Source of the DNA: Bacteroidota bacterium
Lineage (GTDB): Bacteria; Bacteroidota; Bacteroidia; Flavobacteriales; Weeksellaceae
Length of the DNA: 46,955 bases
NCBI GenBank assembly: GCA_023419095.1
Contig: JAEZYN010000034.1
Location: 1 to 46,955, forward strand
Direction: 5' to 3'
Translations under genes and position numbers: made by a program
Shown here: positions 1 through 8,923 of the stretch, piece after piece
Layout of the letters: the number at the start of each line of letters is the position of its first letter
How positions within the stretch are numbered: the first letter of the stretch is position 1
Notes under the pieces: model-generated
The model's input: only the letters and a program-made list of their open reading frames with translations
Databases searched by the model: none
What the model was told of the DNA's origin: nothing

Positions 1-372
1 TATGTTTACAAAATCAGGCTGCACCAGCCAATAAATAAGGTTGTTGTGATTTGAGCCGAATCTATTTCAAGGCAAAAAACCTACTGTCGGCAGTTCACAA
101 AAATAGAGATTTGGATTGCAGTAGAAAAGCTACATTGAATAACATATTGACAATAAGCGCTATAAGTTTTCCACAATCTGTAGATGCCGTGGTAATCGGT
201 GTTTAGGAAGTTCATGTAAATGTTAGTTCAAAACTCTTAAAATATAGATTAGGTTTTAGCAGTAAAACTCCTTTCATTCATGAGAAAATATAAACAAATG
301 AAACAAAGAAAACTGCCGCATGCTGTAACAAACCTGAAAGTTCGTACACCAATATTGAAAGATTTCTGCTGA
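1..372. other. Non-coding or unassigned left edge
   Basis: No recognisable gene lies in this stretch. One forward frame stays open from about 39 to 207 (ending in TAG) but has no convincing start and matches no family I know. It could be a decayed gene end or chance. A 30-codon frame at 280-372 ends directly against the next ATG but looks like coincidence. No good TAnnTTTG promoter box is visible before the ABC gene at 373, so its promoter is not located. Confidence 0.4.
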
Positions 373-1065
373 ATGTTATTAATTAAGGACTTACACAAAT
401 CGTACGATACGGGCAAAAGTAAACTTCACGTGCTGAAGGGCATCAATCTGACCATCGGTGAGGGTGAATTTGTCTCGATCATGGGTAGCTCCGGCTCGGG
501 AAAGTCTACGCTGCTCAATATCATCGGAATTCTTGATGAAAAAGACAGCGGAATCTATACCCTCGACGGAATTGCGATAGAAGATCTTTCCGAAGTGAAA
601 GCCGCCGAATACCGCAGCCGCTTTCTGGGTTTTATTTTTCAGTCCTTTAATCTCATCGGCTACAAGACCGCCCTTGAAAATGTGGCGCTCCCACTCTATT
701 ACCAGAATGTTTCGCGCAAAGAACGGAACCAGCGGGCGTTGGAATACCTTGCAAAAGTTGGTCTTGCCGAATGGGCCACACACTTGCCGAATGAACTTTC
801 CGGCGGGCAGAAACAACGTGTCGCCATTGCGCGGGCACTCATCACCAATCCGAAAGTGATTCTGGCAGATGAACCTACTGGTGCACTTGATTCCAAGACA
901 ACTTATGACATTATGAAGCTTCTGCAGGAAATCAACGGTGAGGGCAAAACCATCATCGTGGTGACGCACGAGCCTGACGTGGCCGCGCAAACCAAACGGA
1001 ATGTCATTTTGAAAGATGGCATTATAGAAAGTGACGAATTTATCACGCAGAAAGTTCTGCTCTGA
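373..1065 (+). CDS. ABC transporter ATP-binding protein (MacB/LolD type)
   Basis: This 230-aa cytoplasmic ATPase should power the two MacB/FtsX-type permeases that follow. Visible motifs are Walker A GSSGSGKST at residues 38-46, the signature LSGGQ at 142-146, and Walker B with catalytic Glu (ILADEPTG) at about 163-170. The D-loop SALD-like segment and the H-loop VTHEP follow. Its length is standard for the LolD/MacB/FtsE family, which couples ATP hydrolysis to mechanical work across the envelope rather than to classic channel transport. The start ATG directly follows a TGA. The next gene starts 10 nt downstream, so the two are probably one operon. The substrate cannot be read from sequence; candidates are a drug, a peptide, a lipoprotein or a siderophore. 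Confidence 0.93.
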   Translation: MLLIKDLHKSYDTGKSKLHVLKGINLTIGEGEFVSIMGSSGSGKSTLLNIIGILDEKDSGIYTLDGIAIEDLSEVKAAEYRSRFLGFIFQSFNLIGYKTALENVALPLYYQNVSRKERNQRALEYLAKVGLAEWATHLPNELSGGQKQRVAIARALITNPKVILADEPTGALDSKTTYDIMKLLQEINGEGKTIIVVTHEPDVAAQTKRNVILKDGIIESDEFITQKVLL

Positions 1066-1075
1066 TCCATAATAT

Positions 1076-2305
1076 ATGTTTGATTTAGACCGTTGGAGGG
1101 AAATTTTTGAATCCATTCGCAGTAACATATTGCGGACGGTGCTTTCCGGGTTTACGGTAGCGCTCGGGCTGTATATTTTTATTGTTCTTTTTGGAATTGG
1201 TTCAGGGCTTAAAAACGCCTTTACCGAAGGTTTTACGCGCGATGCAGCCAATCTGATTTCAATTTTTTCGGGAAAAACGTCTGTTGCCTACGGTGGTTTG
1301 CAGTCGGACCGGCAGGTTGTTTTCAAAAATGAAGATTTTGAAAATGTAATTAAAAGTGATCCTTCAAAAATGGAAAGCGCCACACCACGCTACTCTACAA
1401 GCATGACGGTAAAATACGGCAAAGAAAGCGGAAGCTACCAGATAAACGGTGCCAATCCCGATGAACAGATCATCGAAAACCGCGTGATGAACGAAGGCCG
1501 ATATCTGAATAACCGTGATCTTAATGAAAAACATAATGTCGCAGTGATCGGCCGCATGGTACAGCGCGACCTCATCAAAGACGGCAGCCCGATCGGTAAA
1601 GATCTGAGAATAAACGGAACATTCTTTAAAGTAGTCGGTGTTTTCTCCGATGACGGCGGCGATTGGGATGAACGTATGATCACCGTACCGATTACTACAC
1701 TTCAGCAGCTTAAGAAAGGCTCGGACACAGTGAGTACAATCTTCGTGACTTACGACCAGAAGCTTTCACCTGCAGAAGCAATAAAATATGGTGAACAGCT
1801 GCAGAAAGAACTGAAAGCCAAAAACAAAGTTTCGCCCGATGATGAGCAGGGAATTATCGTTCGGAACAACGCAAAAAACATGGGCGATACCATTCAGTTT
1901 CTCTTTATCATCACGTTGATAGTCGGTTTTATCGGAATGGGAACACTGCTCGCCGGCATCATCGGTATCAGCAACATCATGGTGTATATCGTAAAGGAGC
2001 GGACACAGGAAATCGGTGTGCGTAAAGCAATTGGCGCAAAACCCGGTAGCATTGTAGGCCTGATAATGCAGGAAAGCGTCGTCATCACGGTGATTTCCGG
2101 AATTATCGGCGTCGCGCTTGGCGTGCTGTCACTGGCACTTATCGGCGACAGCCTCGAGAAATATTTTATTAAAGATCCGTCGGTGGGCTGGGGACTGATT
2201 TTCGTGGCTTTTATAAGCCTCGTGATCTCCGGACTTGTCGCTGGCTTCGTGCCGGCGTACCGCGCGAGCAGAATCAAACCGATAGAGGCTTTGAGGAGTG
2301 AGTAG
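1076..2305 (+). CDS. ABC transporter permease, MacB/FtsX family (first of two)
   Basis: This 409-aa inner-membrane permease has the MacB layout. A short cytoplasmic amphipathic start (WREIFESIRSNILRT) is followed by TM1 at about 20-45, then a periplasmic MacB_PCD domain at about 50-270. Three C-terminal TM segments (about 280-395) carry the FtsX domain. The cytoplasmic ERTQEIGVRKAIGAKP loop is the usual ATPase-coupling element, and the protein ends in the typical RIKPIEALRSE tail. A second, similar permease follows at 2492, so the working unit may be a heterodimer on the ATPase encoded upstream. Family assignment is firm; substrate is unknown. Confidence 0.92.
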   Translation: MFDLDRWREIFESIRSNILRTVLSGFTVALGLYIFIVLFGIGSGLKNAFTEGFTRDAANLISIFSGKTSVAYGGLQSDRQVVFKNEDFENVIKSDPSKMESATPRYSTSMTVKYGKESGSYQINGANPDEQIIENRVMNEGRYLNNRDLNEKHNVAVIGRMVQRDLIKDGSPIGKDLRINGTFFKVVGVFSDDGGDWDERMITVPITTLQQLKKGSDTVSTIFVTYDQKLSPAEAIKYGEQLQKELKAKNKVSPDDEQGIIVRNNAKNMGDTIQFLFIITLIVGFIGMGTLLAGIIGISNIMVYIVKERTQEIGVRKAIGAKPGSIVGLIMQESVVITVISGIIGVALGVLSLALIGDSLEKYFIKDPSVGWGLIFVAFISLVISGLVAGFVPAYRASRIKPIEALRSE

Positions 2306-2389
2306 GCAACTGGAAAACGTTTAAAAACAACTTTCATATTAATTTAAAATTAATCAACACAGAAAAAGATAAATGAACGTCGAAGTAGT

Positions 2390-2479
2390 CGATGGTGAAT
2401 TGTTGAATCTAAATAATTTTCATTTATTCATTATTCACTCGGAGAAATTCGCTTTTATAATTCACCCGATGGAATTCAC
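2390..2479. repeat. Cluster of GTGAAT/ATTCAC words in intergenic spacer
   Basis: The 186-nt gap between the two permease genes holds several copies of GTGAAT or its complement. GTGAATT is near 2395-2401, ATTCAC at 2433-2438, AATTCAC at 2459-2465 and AATTCAC at 2473-2479. GGTGAATT (2394-2401) and AATTCACC (2459-2466) are perfect 8-nt complements and could form a long-range hairpin. This is degenerate, low-complexity DNA. A related patch lies before the adaptor gene. No terminator with a T-run is visible, so transcription may continue. Confidence 0.4.
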
Positions 2480-2491
2480 AAAGAAAAAACC

Positions 2492-3760
2492 ATGAACATC
2501 ATATTTAAAATAGATACCTGGCAGGAGATTTATCATTCACTTCGGAATAATAAGCTCCGTACCTTTCTTACGATGATCGGTGTGGGTTGGGGAATGTTCC
2601 TTTTCGTAGCGCTTCTGGGTGCGGCAAAAGGCATGGAAAATGGCTTTGATAAAGTGTTTGCGGGCTTTGCGACGAATTCTATCTTTCTTTGGGCACAAAA
2701 TACCACGATTCCTTACGACGGTTTTCCGAAAGGCCGCAAGATGGACCTGCACCTCAGCGATCTTGAAATGCTGCCGCGCAAAATTCCACAAATCGACTAT
2801 ATTTCACCGCAAAACTCACGCGGGAATTTTGGCAGTCCGGGCGAAAGTTTTTCGAGAAATGACAAGAAAGCAACCTACACACTGACCGGCGATTACCCGA
2901 TCGGTAACAAAATTTCCGAGAAAAAACTCGTTTACGGCCGTTATCTGAACGATGCTGATGTCACCGCCAGCAAAAACGTAATCGTGATTGGCGAAGAGAT
3001 CTATAAAAACTTTTTTGATGCCAAAAAGAACGAAAACCCAATCGGGAAATCCGTCAGCGTAAAAGGAATTTTCTTTTCGGTGATTGGTGTATTTCGCGCT
3101 CCGAAAGGCGGCGGCCCGGAAAACGACCAGTCGGCATTCATTCCGCTTTCCACATTTACCAAAATGTATAATGACGGTGACAAAGTAGGTTTTTTTGCAA
3201 TTGTAAGTAAACCGGATGCCGATTTAAATAAAGTAGAAGATGACGTAAAAGCCGAACTGAAGGCAAAGTATAACGTTGCTCCCGATGATACCAATGCATT
3301 CGGAAGTTTTAATCTTGGCAAAGAATTTAAAAAACTTACGGGTTTCCTCACCGGAATGCAGCTTTTGACGATTGTGGTCGGTACACTTACCATTCTCGCC
3401 GGTGTGATCGCGATTTCGAACATTTTGCTCATTACCGTAAAAGAACGGACAAAAGAAATAGGAATCCGTCGTGCGCTGGGTGCGAAACCTGCTGAGGTGC
3501 GCAACCAGATCCTGCTTGAAAGTGTGGTCATTACCCTTGCGTCCGGTCTGATAGGATTTATTTTTGGGATTTTGCTTCTGATGGTGGTGAATATGATGAC
3601 TAAAGATCAGGATGAGTTTCCATTTTATAACCCGACAGTAAATTATGGCGAAGTTTTCGCAGCTATGGCGGTCATGGTGTTTTTAGGACTTGTGATCGGA
3701 ATGATTCCGGCGCAGCGTGCTGTAAAGATTCGGCCGATAGAAGCGCTGAGATCTGAGTAG
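2492..3760 (+). CDS. ABC transporter permease, MacB/FtsX family (second of two)
   Basis: This 422-aa paralogue of the preceding permease has the same order: an N-terminal amphipathic stretch (WQEIYHSLRNNKLRTFL), TM1 at about 25-45, a periplasmic domain to about 285, and three TM segments at about 290-410. The coupling loop KERTKEIGIRRALGAKP and the end motif KIRPIEALRSE are conserved. Tandem MacB-like permeases beside one ATPase and one adaptor are common in Bacteroidetes. Divergence in the periplasmic domain suggests that the two subunits are not interchangeable. The gap before it is 186 nt and contains repeat-like DNA. Confidence 0.92.
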   Translation: MNIIFKIDTWQEIYHSLRNNKLRTFLTMIGVGWGMFLFVALLGAAKGMENGFDKVFAGFATNSIFLWAQNTTIPYDGFPKGRKMDLHLSDLEMLPRKIPQIDYISPQNSRGNFGSPGESFSRNDKKATYTLTGDYPIGNKISEKKLVYGRYLNDADVTASKNVIVIGEEIYKNFFDAKKNENPIGKSVSVKGIFFSVIGVFRAPKGGGPENDQSAFIPLSTFTKMYNDGDKVGFFAIVSKPDADLNKVEDDVKAELKAKYNVAPDDTNAFGSFNLGKEFKKLTGFLTGMQLLTIVVGTLTILAGVIAISNILLITVKERTKEIGIRRALGAKPAEVRNQILLESVVITLASGLIGFIFGILLLMVVNMMTKDQDEFPFYNPTVNYGEVFAAMAVMVFLGLVIGMIPAQRAVKIRPIEALRSE

Positions 3761-3782
3761 ATGAGTTGGAGAGTGCTTTGAG

Positions 3783-3917
3783 TGTGAATGTTCAATTGTG
3801 AATATGAACTGAAACATTTAACCATATAATTATTAAACCATTAAAAAATGGAACAATTTGAACAATTTGAAAACCTTAAACACCGACCATCTGAACATTT
3901 TGAACAAATGAATATTT
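3783..3917. repeat. Degenerate AT-rich short repeats before the adaptor gene
   Basis: The 177-nt spacer between permease 2 and the adaptor contains GTGAATG...GTGAATATGAAC near 3783-3808. It also has a tandem GAACAATTT unit at 3851-3868 and a variant GAACATTTTGAAC at 3893-3905. These words resemble the spacer at 2390-2479. They look like slipped or decaying simple repeats rather than a regulator site. No TAnnTTTG box is present. Confidence 0.4.
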
Positions 3918-3937
3918 AAAAAAATTAAACTATTAAT

Positions 3938-5134
3938 ATGAAAAAGAAATTCACTTTAAAAAAAGGAATTTACATCTTCCTGGGTCTGCTGCTTGCGGTG
4001 GCGCTGTTTGCGGGAATTGGCTATATGGTAAAATCCAATTCGAAAGAAAGCGAGGTTTTCCTTACACGCAAACCGATGGTTCAAAACATGGATGACAAAG
4101 TGATGGCCACCGGCGAGATAGTGCCGCGCGAGGAAATTGAGATCAAACCTAACATGTCCGGCATCATCGACAAAATTCTGGTTGATGAAGGTGATCAGGT
4201 GACTGCGGGACAGCTCATCGCCACACTGCGCATCGTACCAAGCGTTCAAAATGTAAATGCGGCTCAGCAGGAAATAAACAACGCGAATCTACAGATCAGC
4301 AACGCGCGGATGACGATGAATAATCAGCAGCAACAATTTGCGATGCAGCAGAAACTTTATTCACAAGGCGTGATTTCTAAACAGGAATTCATCACCGCTC
4401 AGCAACAGCTTGTCAACACGCAACAGCAACTGAAAAACGCGCAGCAACAGCTGCAAACCGCTCAAAAAAACCTGCAGATCGCGCGTACAGGCGCCACACC
4501 TGAACTTGCAGGCCTTGCAACCACGCAGATCCGCTCGAAAGCCAGCGGAACCGTCCTTGAAGTTCCGGTGAAAGTGGGAAGCCAGGTTATTGAAGCCAAC
4601 TCTTTCAATGCGGGAACCACCATTGCGTCCATCGCCAACCTTAATTCACTGATTTTTCAGGGAACCATCGACGAAGCGCAGGCGGGAAAACTGAAAGAAG
4701 GTATGGAAATGAAAATCGTGATCGGCGCTCTTCAGAATAAATCCTTTCCTGGCCGTGTCACCATGATTGCGCCAAAAGGAAAAGACGAAAACGGAACCAT
4801 TAAATTTCCGGTGGAAGGCGACGTCTTTAATAAAACCAACGAATACATCCGCGCAGGATTTTCGGCCAACGGCGAGATCATTCTAAGTTCGCAGAAAAAT
4901 GCGTTGCTTTTGGATGAATCTCTGATCCAGTACGAAAAAGTGAACGGTAAAGACAATCCTTTTGTGGAAGTGAAGCAGCCCGACGGCAAGTTTAAAAAAG
5001 TAAATGTGAAACTGGGCGCGAGCGACGGAATCAACGTTCAGATCCTGTCCGGAATTACGAAAGACGCGGAAGTGAAAGTCTGGAATCCTTCAGATAAAGA
5101 CAAGGAAGCTTTGAAAGAAAAGAAAAACGCTTAG
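3938..5134 (+). CDS. Efflux periplasmic adaptor subunit (MacA/HlyD family)
   Basis: This 398-aa membrane fusion protein has an N-terminal TM anchor (about 11-30). A biotinyl-lipoyl half-motif follows at about 68-95 (IEIKPNMSGIID, then VDEGDQVTAGQLIA). A very Gln-rich coiled-coil hairpin spans about 103-185 (runs such as NNQQQQFAMQQ and QQQLKNAQQQL). The second lipoyl half is at about 195-235, followed by beta-barrel and membrane-proximal domains. Such adaptors bridge a MacB-type permease to a TolC-like outer-membrane channel. It belongs with the three genes upstream. No TolC gene is present in the window, and a terminator follows immediately, so the channel must come from elsewhere. The family is clear; the substrate is unknown. 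Confidence 0.92.
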   Translation: MKKKFTLKKGIYIFLGLLLAVALFAGIGYMVKSNSKESEVFLTRKPMVQNMDDKVMATGEIVPREEIEIKPNMSGIIDKILVDEGDQVTAGQLIATLRIVPSVQNVNAAQQEINNANLQISNARMTMNNQQQQFAMQQKLYSQGVISKQEFITAQQQLVNTQQQLKNAQQQLQTAQKNLQIARTGATPELAGLATTQIRSKASGTVLEVPVKVGSQVIEANSFNAGTTIASIANLNSLIFQGTIDEAQAGKLKEGMEMKIVIGALQNKSFPGRVTMIAPKGKDENGTIKFPVEGDVFNKTNEYIRAGFSANGEIILSSQKNALLLDESLIQYEKVNGKDNPFVEVKQPDGKFKKVNVKLGASDGINVQILSGITKDAEVKVWNPSDKDKEALKEKKNA

Positions 5135-5139
5135 AATTG

Positions 5140-5166
5140 AAATCCCGGTTATATGCCGGGATTTTT
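5140..5166 (+). terminator. Rho-independent terminator of the efflux operon
   Basis: AAATCCCGG at 5140-5148 pairs perfectly with CCGGGATTT at 5156-5164 around a 7-nt loop, followed by a short T-run. It starts 6 nt after the adaptor stop codon. The hairpin overlaps the last codons of the converging gene at 5149-5760, so terminator and coding sequence share bases. Confidence 0.8.
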
Positions 5167-5760
5167 CTTTGGGCGGCGGACGAGCAGCGTAAAATTAAGA
5201 AACAGCAACAGTAGATCAAGCGTGATCCAGATGGCGGTTTTCATGTTTTCAAACTTTAAAGTTTCCACCAACCGCGCCGCCGATTCGGAAAGACTGGGAT
5301 TTTCGTTCGTATAATTCTGTATCTCGATGATCTGATCTTCATTTTTGTTCGGAATAAGATGCTGTGAGAAGTACACCATGTTCTTCGGACCCAAAAACCC
5401 GGCAACCCAAAACTCCGCGGAATTGGTCATATCCAGATATTCGATGCGGTAATATTCGCTGCGGATGTCGCCAAGATGCAGAGTTTCAAACATCTTTGCT
5501 GAATCTTCTTGCGTATCAACACGCACCAAATAAAAATCGAGCGGGAAAGGTAATTTGTTGATGATCTGAACCGTGAGTGCATTTTCGCGGAAATGAGGCA
5601 GGCTGCGGCTGATAAAATAATACGCAAAAATGCCTGCAGAAAAAAGCACCACCATAATACGGAATATTTTACTCCAAAACCTCAGCTTTCCCGTTTTAAA
5701 AACCGTGGAAAGCAGTGCCGCAGAAAGCATCAGGAATATAAGAAGGAACAGATAAAACAT
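5149..5760 (-). CDS. Uncharacterised membrane protein
   Basis: This is a 203-aa protein of no family I recognise. It shows hydrophobic segments at about 1-18 and 33-52 and a third at about 173-193, ending in a basic tail (RRPKK). The region between 55 and 170 is polar and probably extracytoplasmic, with no obvious catalytic motif. Reading-frame quality and a proper ATG support it as real. It converges on the efflux operon. TAACTTTA, one base off the TAnnTTTG consensus, lies just upstream of the ATG. Function is not assigned. Confidence 0.75.
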   Translation of the reverse strand: MFYLFLLIFLMLSAALLSTVFKTGKLRFWSKIFRIMVVLFSAGIFAYYFISRSLPHFRENALTVQIINKLPFPLDFYLVRVDTQEDSAKMFETLHLGDIRSEYYRIEYLDMTNSAEFWVAGFLGPKNMVYFSQHLIPNKNEDQIIEIQNYTNENPSLSESAARLVETLKFENMKTAIWITLDLLLLFLNFTLLVRRPKKNPGI

Positions 5761-5800
5761 GCTGTAAAGTTAAAATTTAAATCCAGATTTTTCTGCTTAC

Positions 5801-6451
5801 TTAGTCCTCTGCGCGCCATTCGCGGTAGAACTGCTCTAAAAAATCTTCCATAAATGCATGACGCTTTGCGGCCAGATCTTTTGCGGTTTCGGTGTGCATC
5901 ATATCTTTCAGCAAGAGTAGCTTTTCGTAAAAATGGTTAATCGTAGTGCCTGTATTTTTCTTGTATTCGTCTTTCGACATGTTCAGATTGGGCAAAATTT
6001 CAGGGTGATACATCAAATTGTTTTTAAAACCGCCAAAATTGAAAGTCCGTGCAATACCGATCGCACCGATGGCATCGAGACGGTCGGCATCCTGCACTAT
6101 TTTTAGCTCAACCGTTAAATTTTCCGGTAATTCGTTTCGGTTTTTAAACGAAATATTTTTAATGACGTACAAAACTGCTTCCGCCGTTTGATCATCAACA
6201 GACTGGTTTTTTAGAAATTCCGAAGATATTTTTAAAGCTAAACTTTCATCACCGCCATGAAATTTTGGATCGGCGATATCGTGCAAAAGCGCCGAAAGTT
6301 CCACAACCAAACGGTCGCAGGTTTCTTTTTGCGCAATCGTCTTTGAAAGTTTCCAAACGCGCTCGATGTGAAACCAATCATGACCTGCTTCCGCACCTTC
6401 CAGGTTCTGCTTGACGAAACTGACGGTGTTTTCAATAAGTTGCTGCTTCAT
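5801..6451 (-). CDS. HD-domain phosphohydrolase (YedJ-like)
   Basis: This 216-aa soluble metal-dependent phosphohydrolase shows GHDWFHI at about residues 24-30, LLHDIAD (the HD pair) at about 56-62, and QDADRLDAIGAIGIAR with the distal metal-binding Asp at about 123-138. This pattern and length match the YedJ/YpgQ subgroup, whose members act on nucleotides or related phosphates. The true substrate cannot be read from sequence. A TTG codon 3 nt further upstream would also extend the frame, but ATG at 6451 is preferred. The lipoprotein gene upstream ends 5 nt before it, so the two are probably cotranscribed. Confidence 0.88.
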   Translation of the reverse strand: MKQQLIENTVSFVKQNLEGAEAGHDWFHIERVWKLSKTIAQKETCDRLVVELSALLHDIADPKFHGGDESLALKISSEFLKNQSVDDQTAEAVLYVIKNISFKNRNELPENLTVELKIVQDADRLDAIGAIGIARTFNFGGFKNNLMYHPEILPNLNMSKDEYKKNTGTTINHFYEKLLLLKDMMHTETAKDLAAKRHAFMEDFLEQFYREWRAED

Positions 6452-6456
6452 CAAAA

Positions 6457-7029
6457 TTACTTTTTCACCTCTACAAAATGATAAACCTGGCTGGTTTTCG
6501 GGCTGTAAATCACGGTACTGGCGTTCGGGAAGCGTTTTATTTTATAATAGTGAATTCCGCGGTCGGTCTTTATTTCGTTGATAAAACTGAGATCGATGCT
6601 GTTGGCCGGCAAAAATTTTTCGAAAAAAGTAATTTTCTCGATAATTGCTGATCCGTCCACTTTTTCATATTCGGTCTCCGACTGTGATTCGTCGGTGGTA
6701 GGCTGTTCTACAAGCGTCTTCAGGAGCAGGTCTTTATCCTTCGTTTTATATTTAAAAACGTAAAAAGGTGTTCCGTTCGGGAAAGCCAGTTTTCGTCCGA
6801 CTTCATTTTCAAGCATCAGGCTGCTGTTCGGAAAAACATCTTTGAAAGCTATATTTTCAGCACCCACCACTTTTCCCACCTGTTCGGTAATGGTTTCCTG
6901 CACGATTTCGTTAGTCTTTTGCTGCGCTTTTTCCTTGGCACTCGTGACTGTCTGCGTCACCGTTTCCTCAATTTTATTACAGGAAATTACCGCAAATACC
7001 ATCAGGCCGGCGATCAGATTATGTTTCAT
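6457..7029 (-). CDS. Predicted lipoprotein of unknown function
   Basis: This 190-aa protein begins with a short signal sequence ending in a lipobox-like AVISC (Cys at about 17), so it should be lipid-anchored. Residues about 20-50 are rich in Thr, Glu, Lys and Gln and look helical or coiled (EETVTQTVTSAKEKAQQK). The rest is a compact mixed domain without known motifs. It sits between an ABC exporter gene 33 nt upstream and the HD phosphohydrolase gene. I recognise no family. Confidence 0.78.
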   Translation of the reverse strand: MKHNLIAGLMVFAVISCNKIEETVTQTVTSAKEKAQQKTNEIVQETITEQVGKVVGAENIAFKDVFPNSSLMLENEVGRKLAFPNGTPFYVFKYKTKDKDLLLKTLVEQPTTDESQSETEYEKVDGSAIIEKITFFEKFLPANSIDLSFINEIKTDRGIHYYKIKRFPNASTVIYSPKTSQVYHFVEVKK

Positions 7030-7061
7030 ATTATTTAAATCTTTTTTTAATATTTAAAAAA

Positions 7062-8870
7062 TTAATTTTCACGGAAAGAACTTACCAGTTTATCGAGGTT
7101 CAGGCTGCGCGCAGAAGCGTCAAAAATCTCGCGGTAAACGCCGTTCAGCGCAACCAGTTGATCATGAGTTCCGCTTTCGGCAACTTCGCCTTTTTTCATC
7201 ACGTAAATGCAGTCAGCATCCAAAATCTGCGAAAGCGAATGGGAGATTATGACGACGGTGCGGCCTTTTTTGATGGCGTCGAGTGAGTTTTTGATCTGCT
7301 CAGTCGCGATGGCGTCTAGGCTCGCGGTAGGTTCATCCAGAAAAATGATTGGCGGATTCTTCAGAAATAGGCGCGCGATGGCGATGCGCTGCTGCTGCCC
7401 ACCGGAAAGCTGCGTGGCATCGTGACGGTACTGCTCCGGAAGGTCTGTAATCTGGTCATGCAGATACGCTTTCTTCGCCGCCTGCACTATTTCGTCAAAA
7501 GTCGCATCCATATTTCCATAGCGAATGTTATCTTCAATACTTCCCTGAAAAATATGGTTTTTTTGAAGTACAAGACCGATATCATCGCGCAAAGCAGCGT
7601 TTTCAAAATTATTCAAGGGCGTATTGTCAAGCAGAATTTCACCCGAGTCCGGCAGGTAAAATTTACACAGAAGATTGATAACCGTAGACTTTCCGGCGCC
7701 GCTGAGTCCTACCAATGCAGTAGTTTTGCCATTTTCAATGACCATTGAAACGTCTTTTAAAGCCGCTGTTCCGTTTGGATAACTGAAATTTACATTTTTA
7801 AGTTCGAATTTACCTGTCAGCGCGTTTGCTTCAAATGTTCCATTCGGCTCCGTCTGATCGTCCGCGTCTAAAATTTCAAAAAATCCTTCCGCATAGATCA
7901 TCGCATCGTTCATATCATCATAAATCCTGTGCAACTGGCGGATGGGCGCCGAGACATTATTAAATAGAAGAATGTGCAGCATGATTGCGCCAATGGTCAT
8001 CTGCTGATCGAGCACCAGGAAAACTGTGAGCAAAATAATCAGCACGATTCCGAACTGCTCGATGAACGTCTTCAGTCCGTCGTAAATAAAATTGGTTCGG
8101 CGAGTGAAAAGCTGGCTTTCCATAAGTTTCATCTGAAGATCATACTGTTTCTTACCTTCAAACTTTTCGCGTACGAAACTTTTAATCACCATTATAGAAT
8201 TGATGAGATTCAGCAGACCGGAAGTTTTGCGCTCGCGCTGGTTTCTCAGGGTACGCCGCACGCCGGCGAGTTTTTTGGCCTGAAGTGCGCTCACGTAAAA
8301 GTAAATCGGAACGACGACGGTAGAAACCAGACCGACATACATATTCTGCATATACATGATTACCAGTGCTATAATCGCATTTGAAAACAGCGGCAATATA
8401 TCGATAAAGAAATTCTGGACAAGCTTTGTAAGGCTTTCAATTCCACGGTCTATCCTCACCTGAAGCTTGCCCGATTCGTGGTTTTCATCATTAAAATAAG
8501 AAACGCGGTAGAGCAGAATTTTGTCTATAACAGACTGCGCAAGTACCGAACTTGTGCTGATACGGATTTTTTCGCCGTAAAATTTTTGTCCAAACTGGAT
8601 AAAAATATTTAAAAGTTCCTTGCCTAAAAGCACGGCAGAAATGATGACCAAAACGTGAATTCCCTCACTCATCGGATGTGGCAGCTGCGTAAGTTGCGTG
8701 ACTTCATCCACCGTGTATTTCAGTACAATCGGGTTTACCTGTGCCAGCAGCGCGCCTACAAATGTCAAGAACAGTGTCCCGATGATCATCGTGCGGTACG
8801 GCCTGATGAACGGGCGGAGCTGCCTGTAAATTTGCAATAGATTGATGGTCCTGTTAAACGGTTTGGGCAT
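7062..8870 (-). CDS. ABC exporter, fused permease and ATPase (MsbA-like)
   Basis: This 602-aa half-transporter has an N-terminal six-helix type-1 exporter domain (about 25-320) and a C-terminal nucleotide-binding domain (about 345-580). Walker A is GLSGAGKST, the signature is LSGGQQQR, Walker B is IIFLDEPTASLD, and the H-loop is IISHS. Such proteins dimerise and flip lipids, peptides or drugs outward. The gene is not next to lipid A genes, so calling it msbA would be unsafe. It lies 54 nt downstream of lptB on the same strand, which hints at envelope lipid export but proves nothing. No clear promoter is seen in that gap. Confidence 0.92.
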   Translation of the reverse strand: MPKPFNRTINLLQIYRQLRPFIRPYRTMIIGTLFLTFVGALLAQVNPIVLKYTVDEVTQLTQLPHPMSEGIHVLVIISAVLLGKELLNIFIQFGQKFYGEKIRISTSSVLAQSVIDKILLYRVSYFNDENHESGKLQVRIDRGIESLTKLVQNFFIDILPLFSNAIIALVIMYMQNMYVGLVSTVVVPIYFYVSALQAKKLAGVRRTLRNQRERKTSGLLNLINSIMVIKSFVREKFEGKKQYDLQMKLMESQLFTRRTNFIYDGLKTFIEQFGIVLIILLTVFLVLDQQMTIGAIMLHILLFNNVSAPIRQLHRIYDDMNDAMIYAEGFFEILDADDQTEPNGTFEANALTGKFELKNVNFSYPNGTAALKDVSMVIENGKTTALVGLSGAGKSTVINLLCKFYLPDSGEILLDNTPLNNFENAALRDDIGLVLQKNHIFQGSIEDNIRYGNMDATFDEIVQAAKKAYLHDQITDLPEQYRHDATQLSGGQQQRIAIARLFLKNPPIIFLDEPTASLDAIATEQIKNSLDAIKKGRTVVIISHSLSQILDADCIYVMKKGEVAESGTHDQLVALNGVYREIFDASARSLNLDKLVSSFREN

Positions 8871-8923
8871 AGGCTAAGTTTCGCCCAGCGTAAAAATACT
8901 GAGCGTTACTATTTTTAAAATTT

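Noticed and set aside
280..372. A 30-codon basic frame ending exactly at the ATG of the first ABC gene
   Set aside because: It has no ribosome site I trust and no known family. The TGA-ATG junction may be chance.
391..1251. A 286-residue open frame antisense to the ABC ATPase gene
   Set aside because: The sense frame has all ATPase motifs. The antisense frame has no recognisable domain and is a by-product of codon use.
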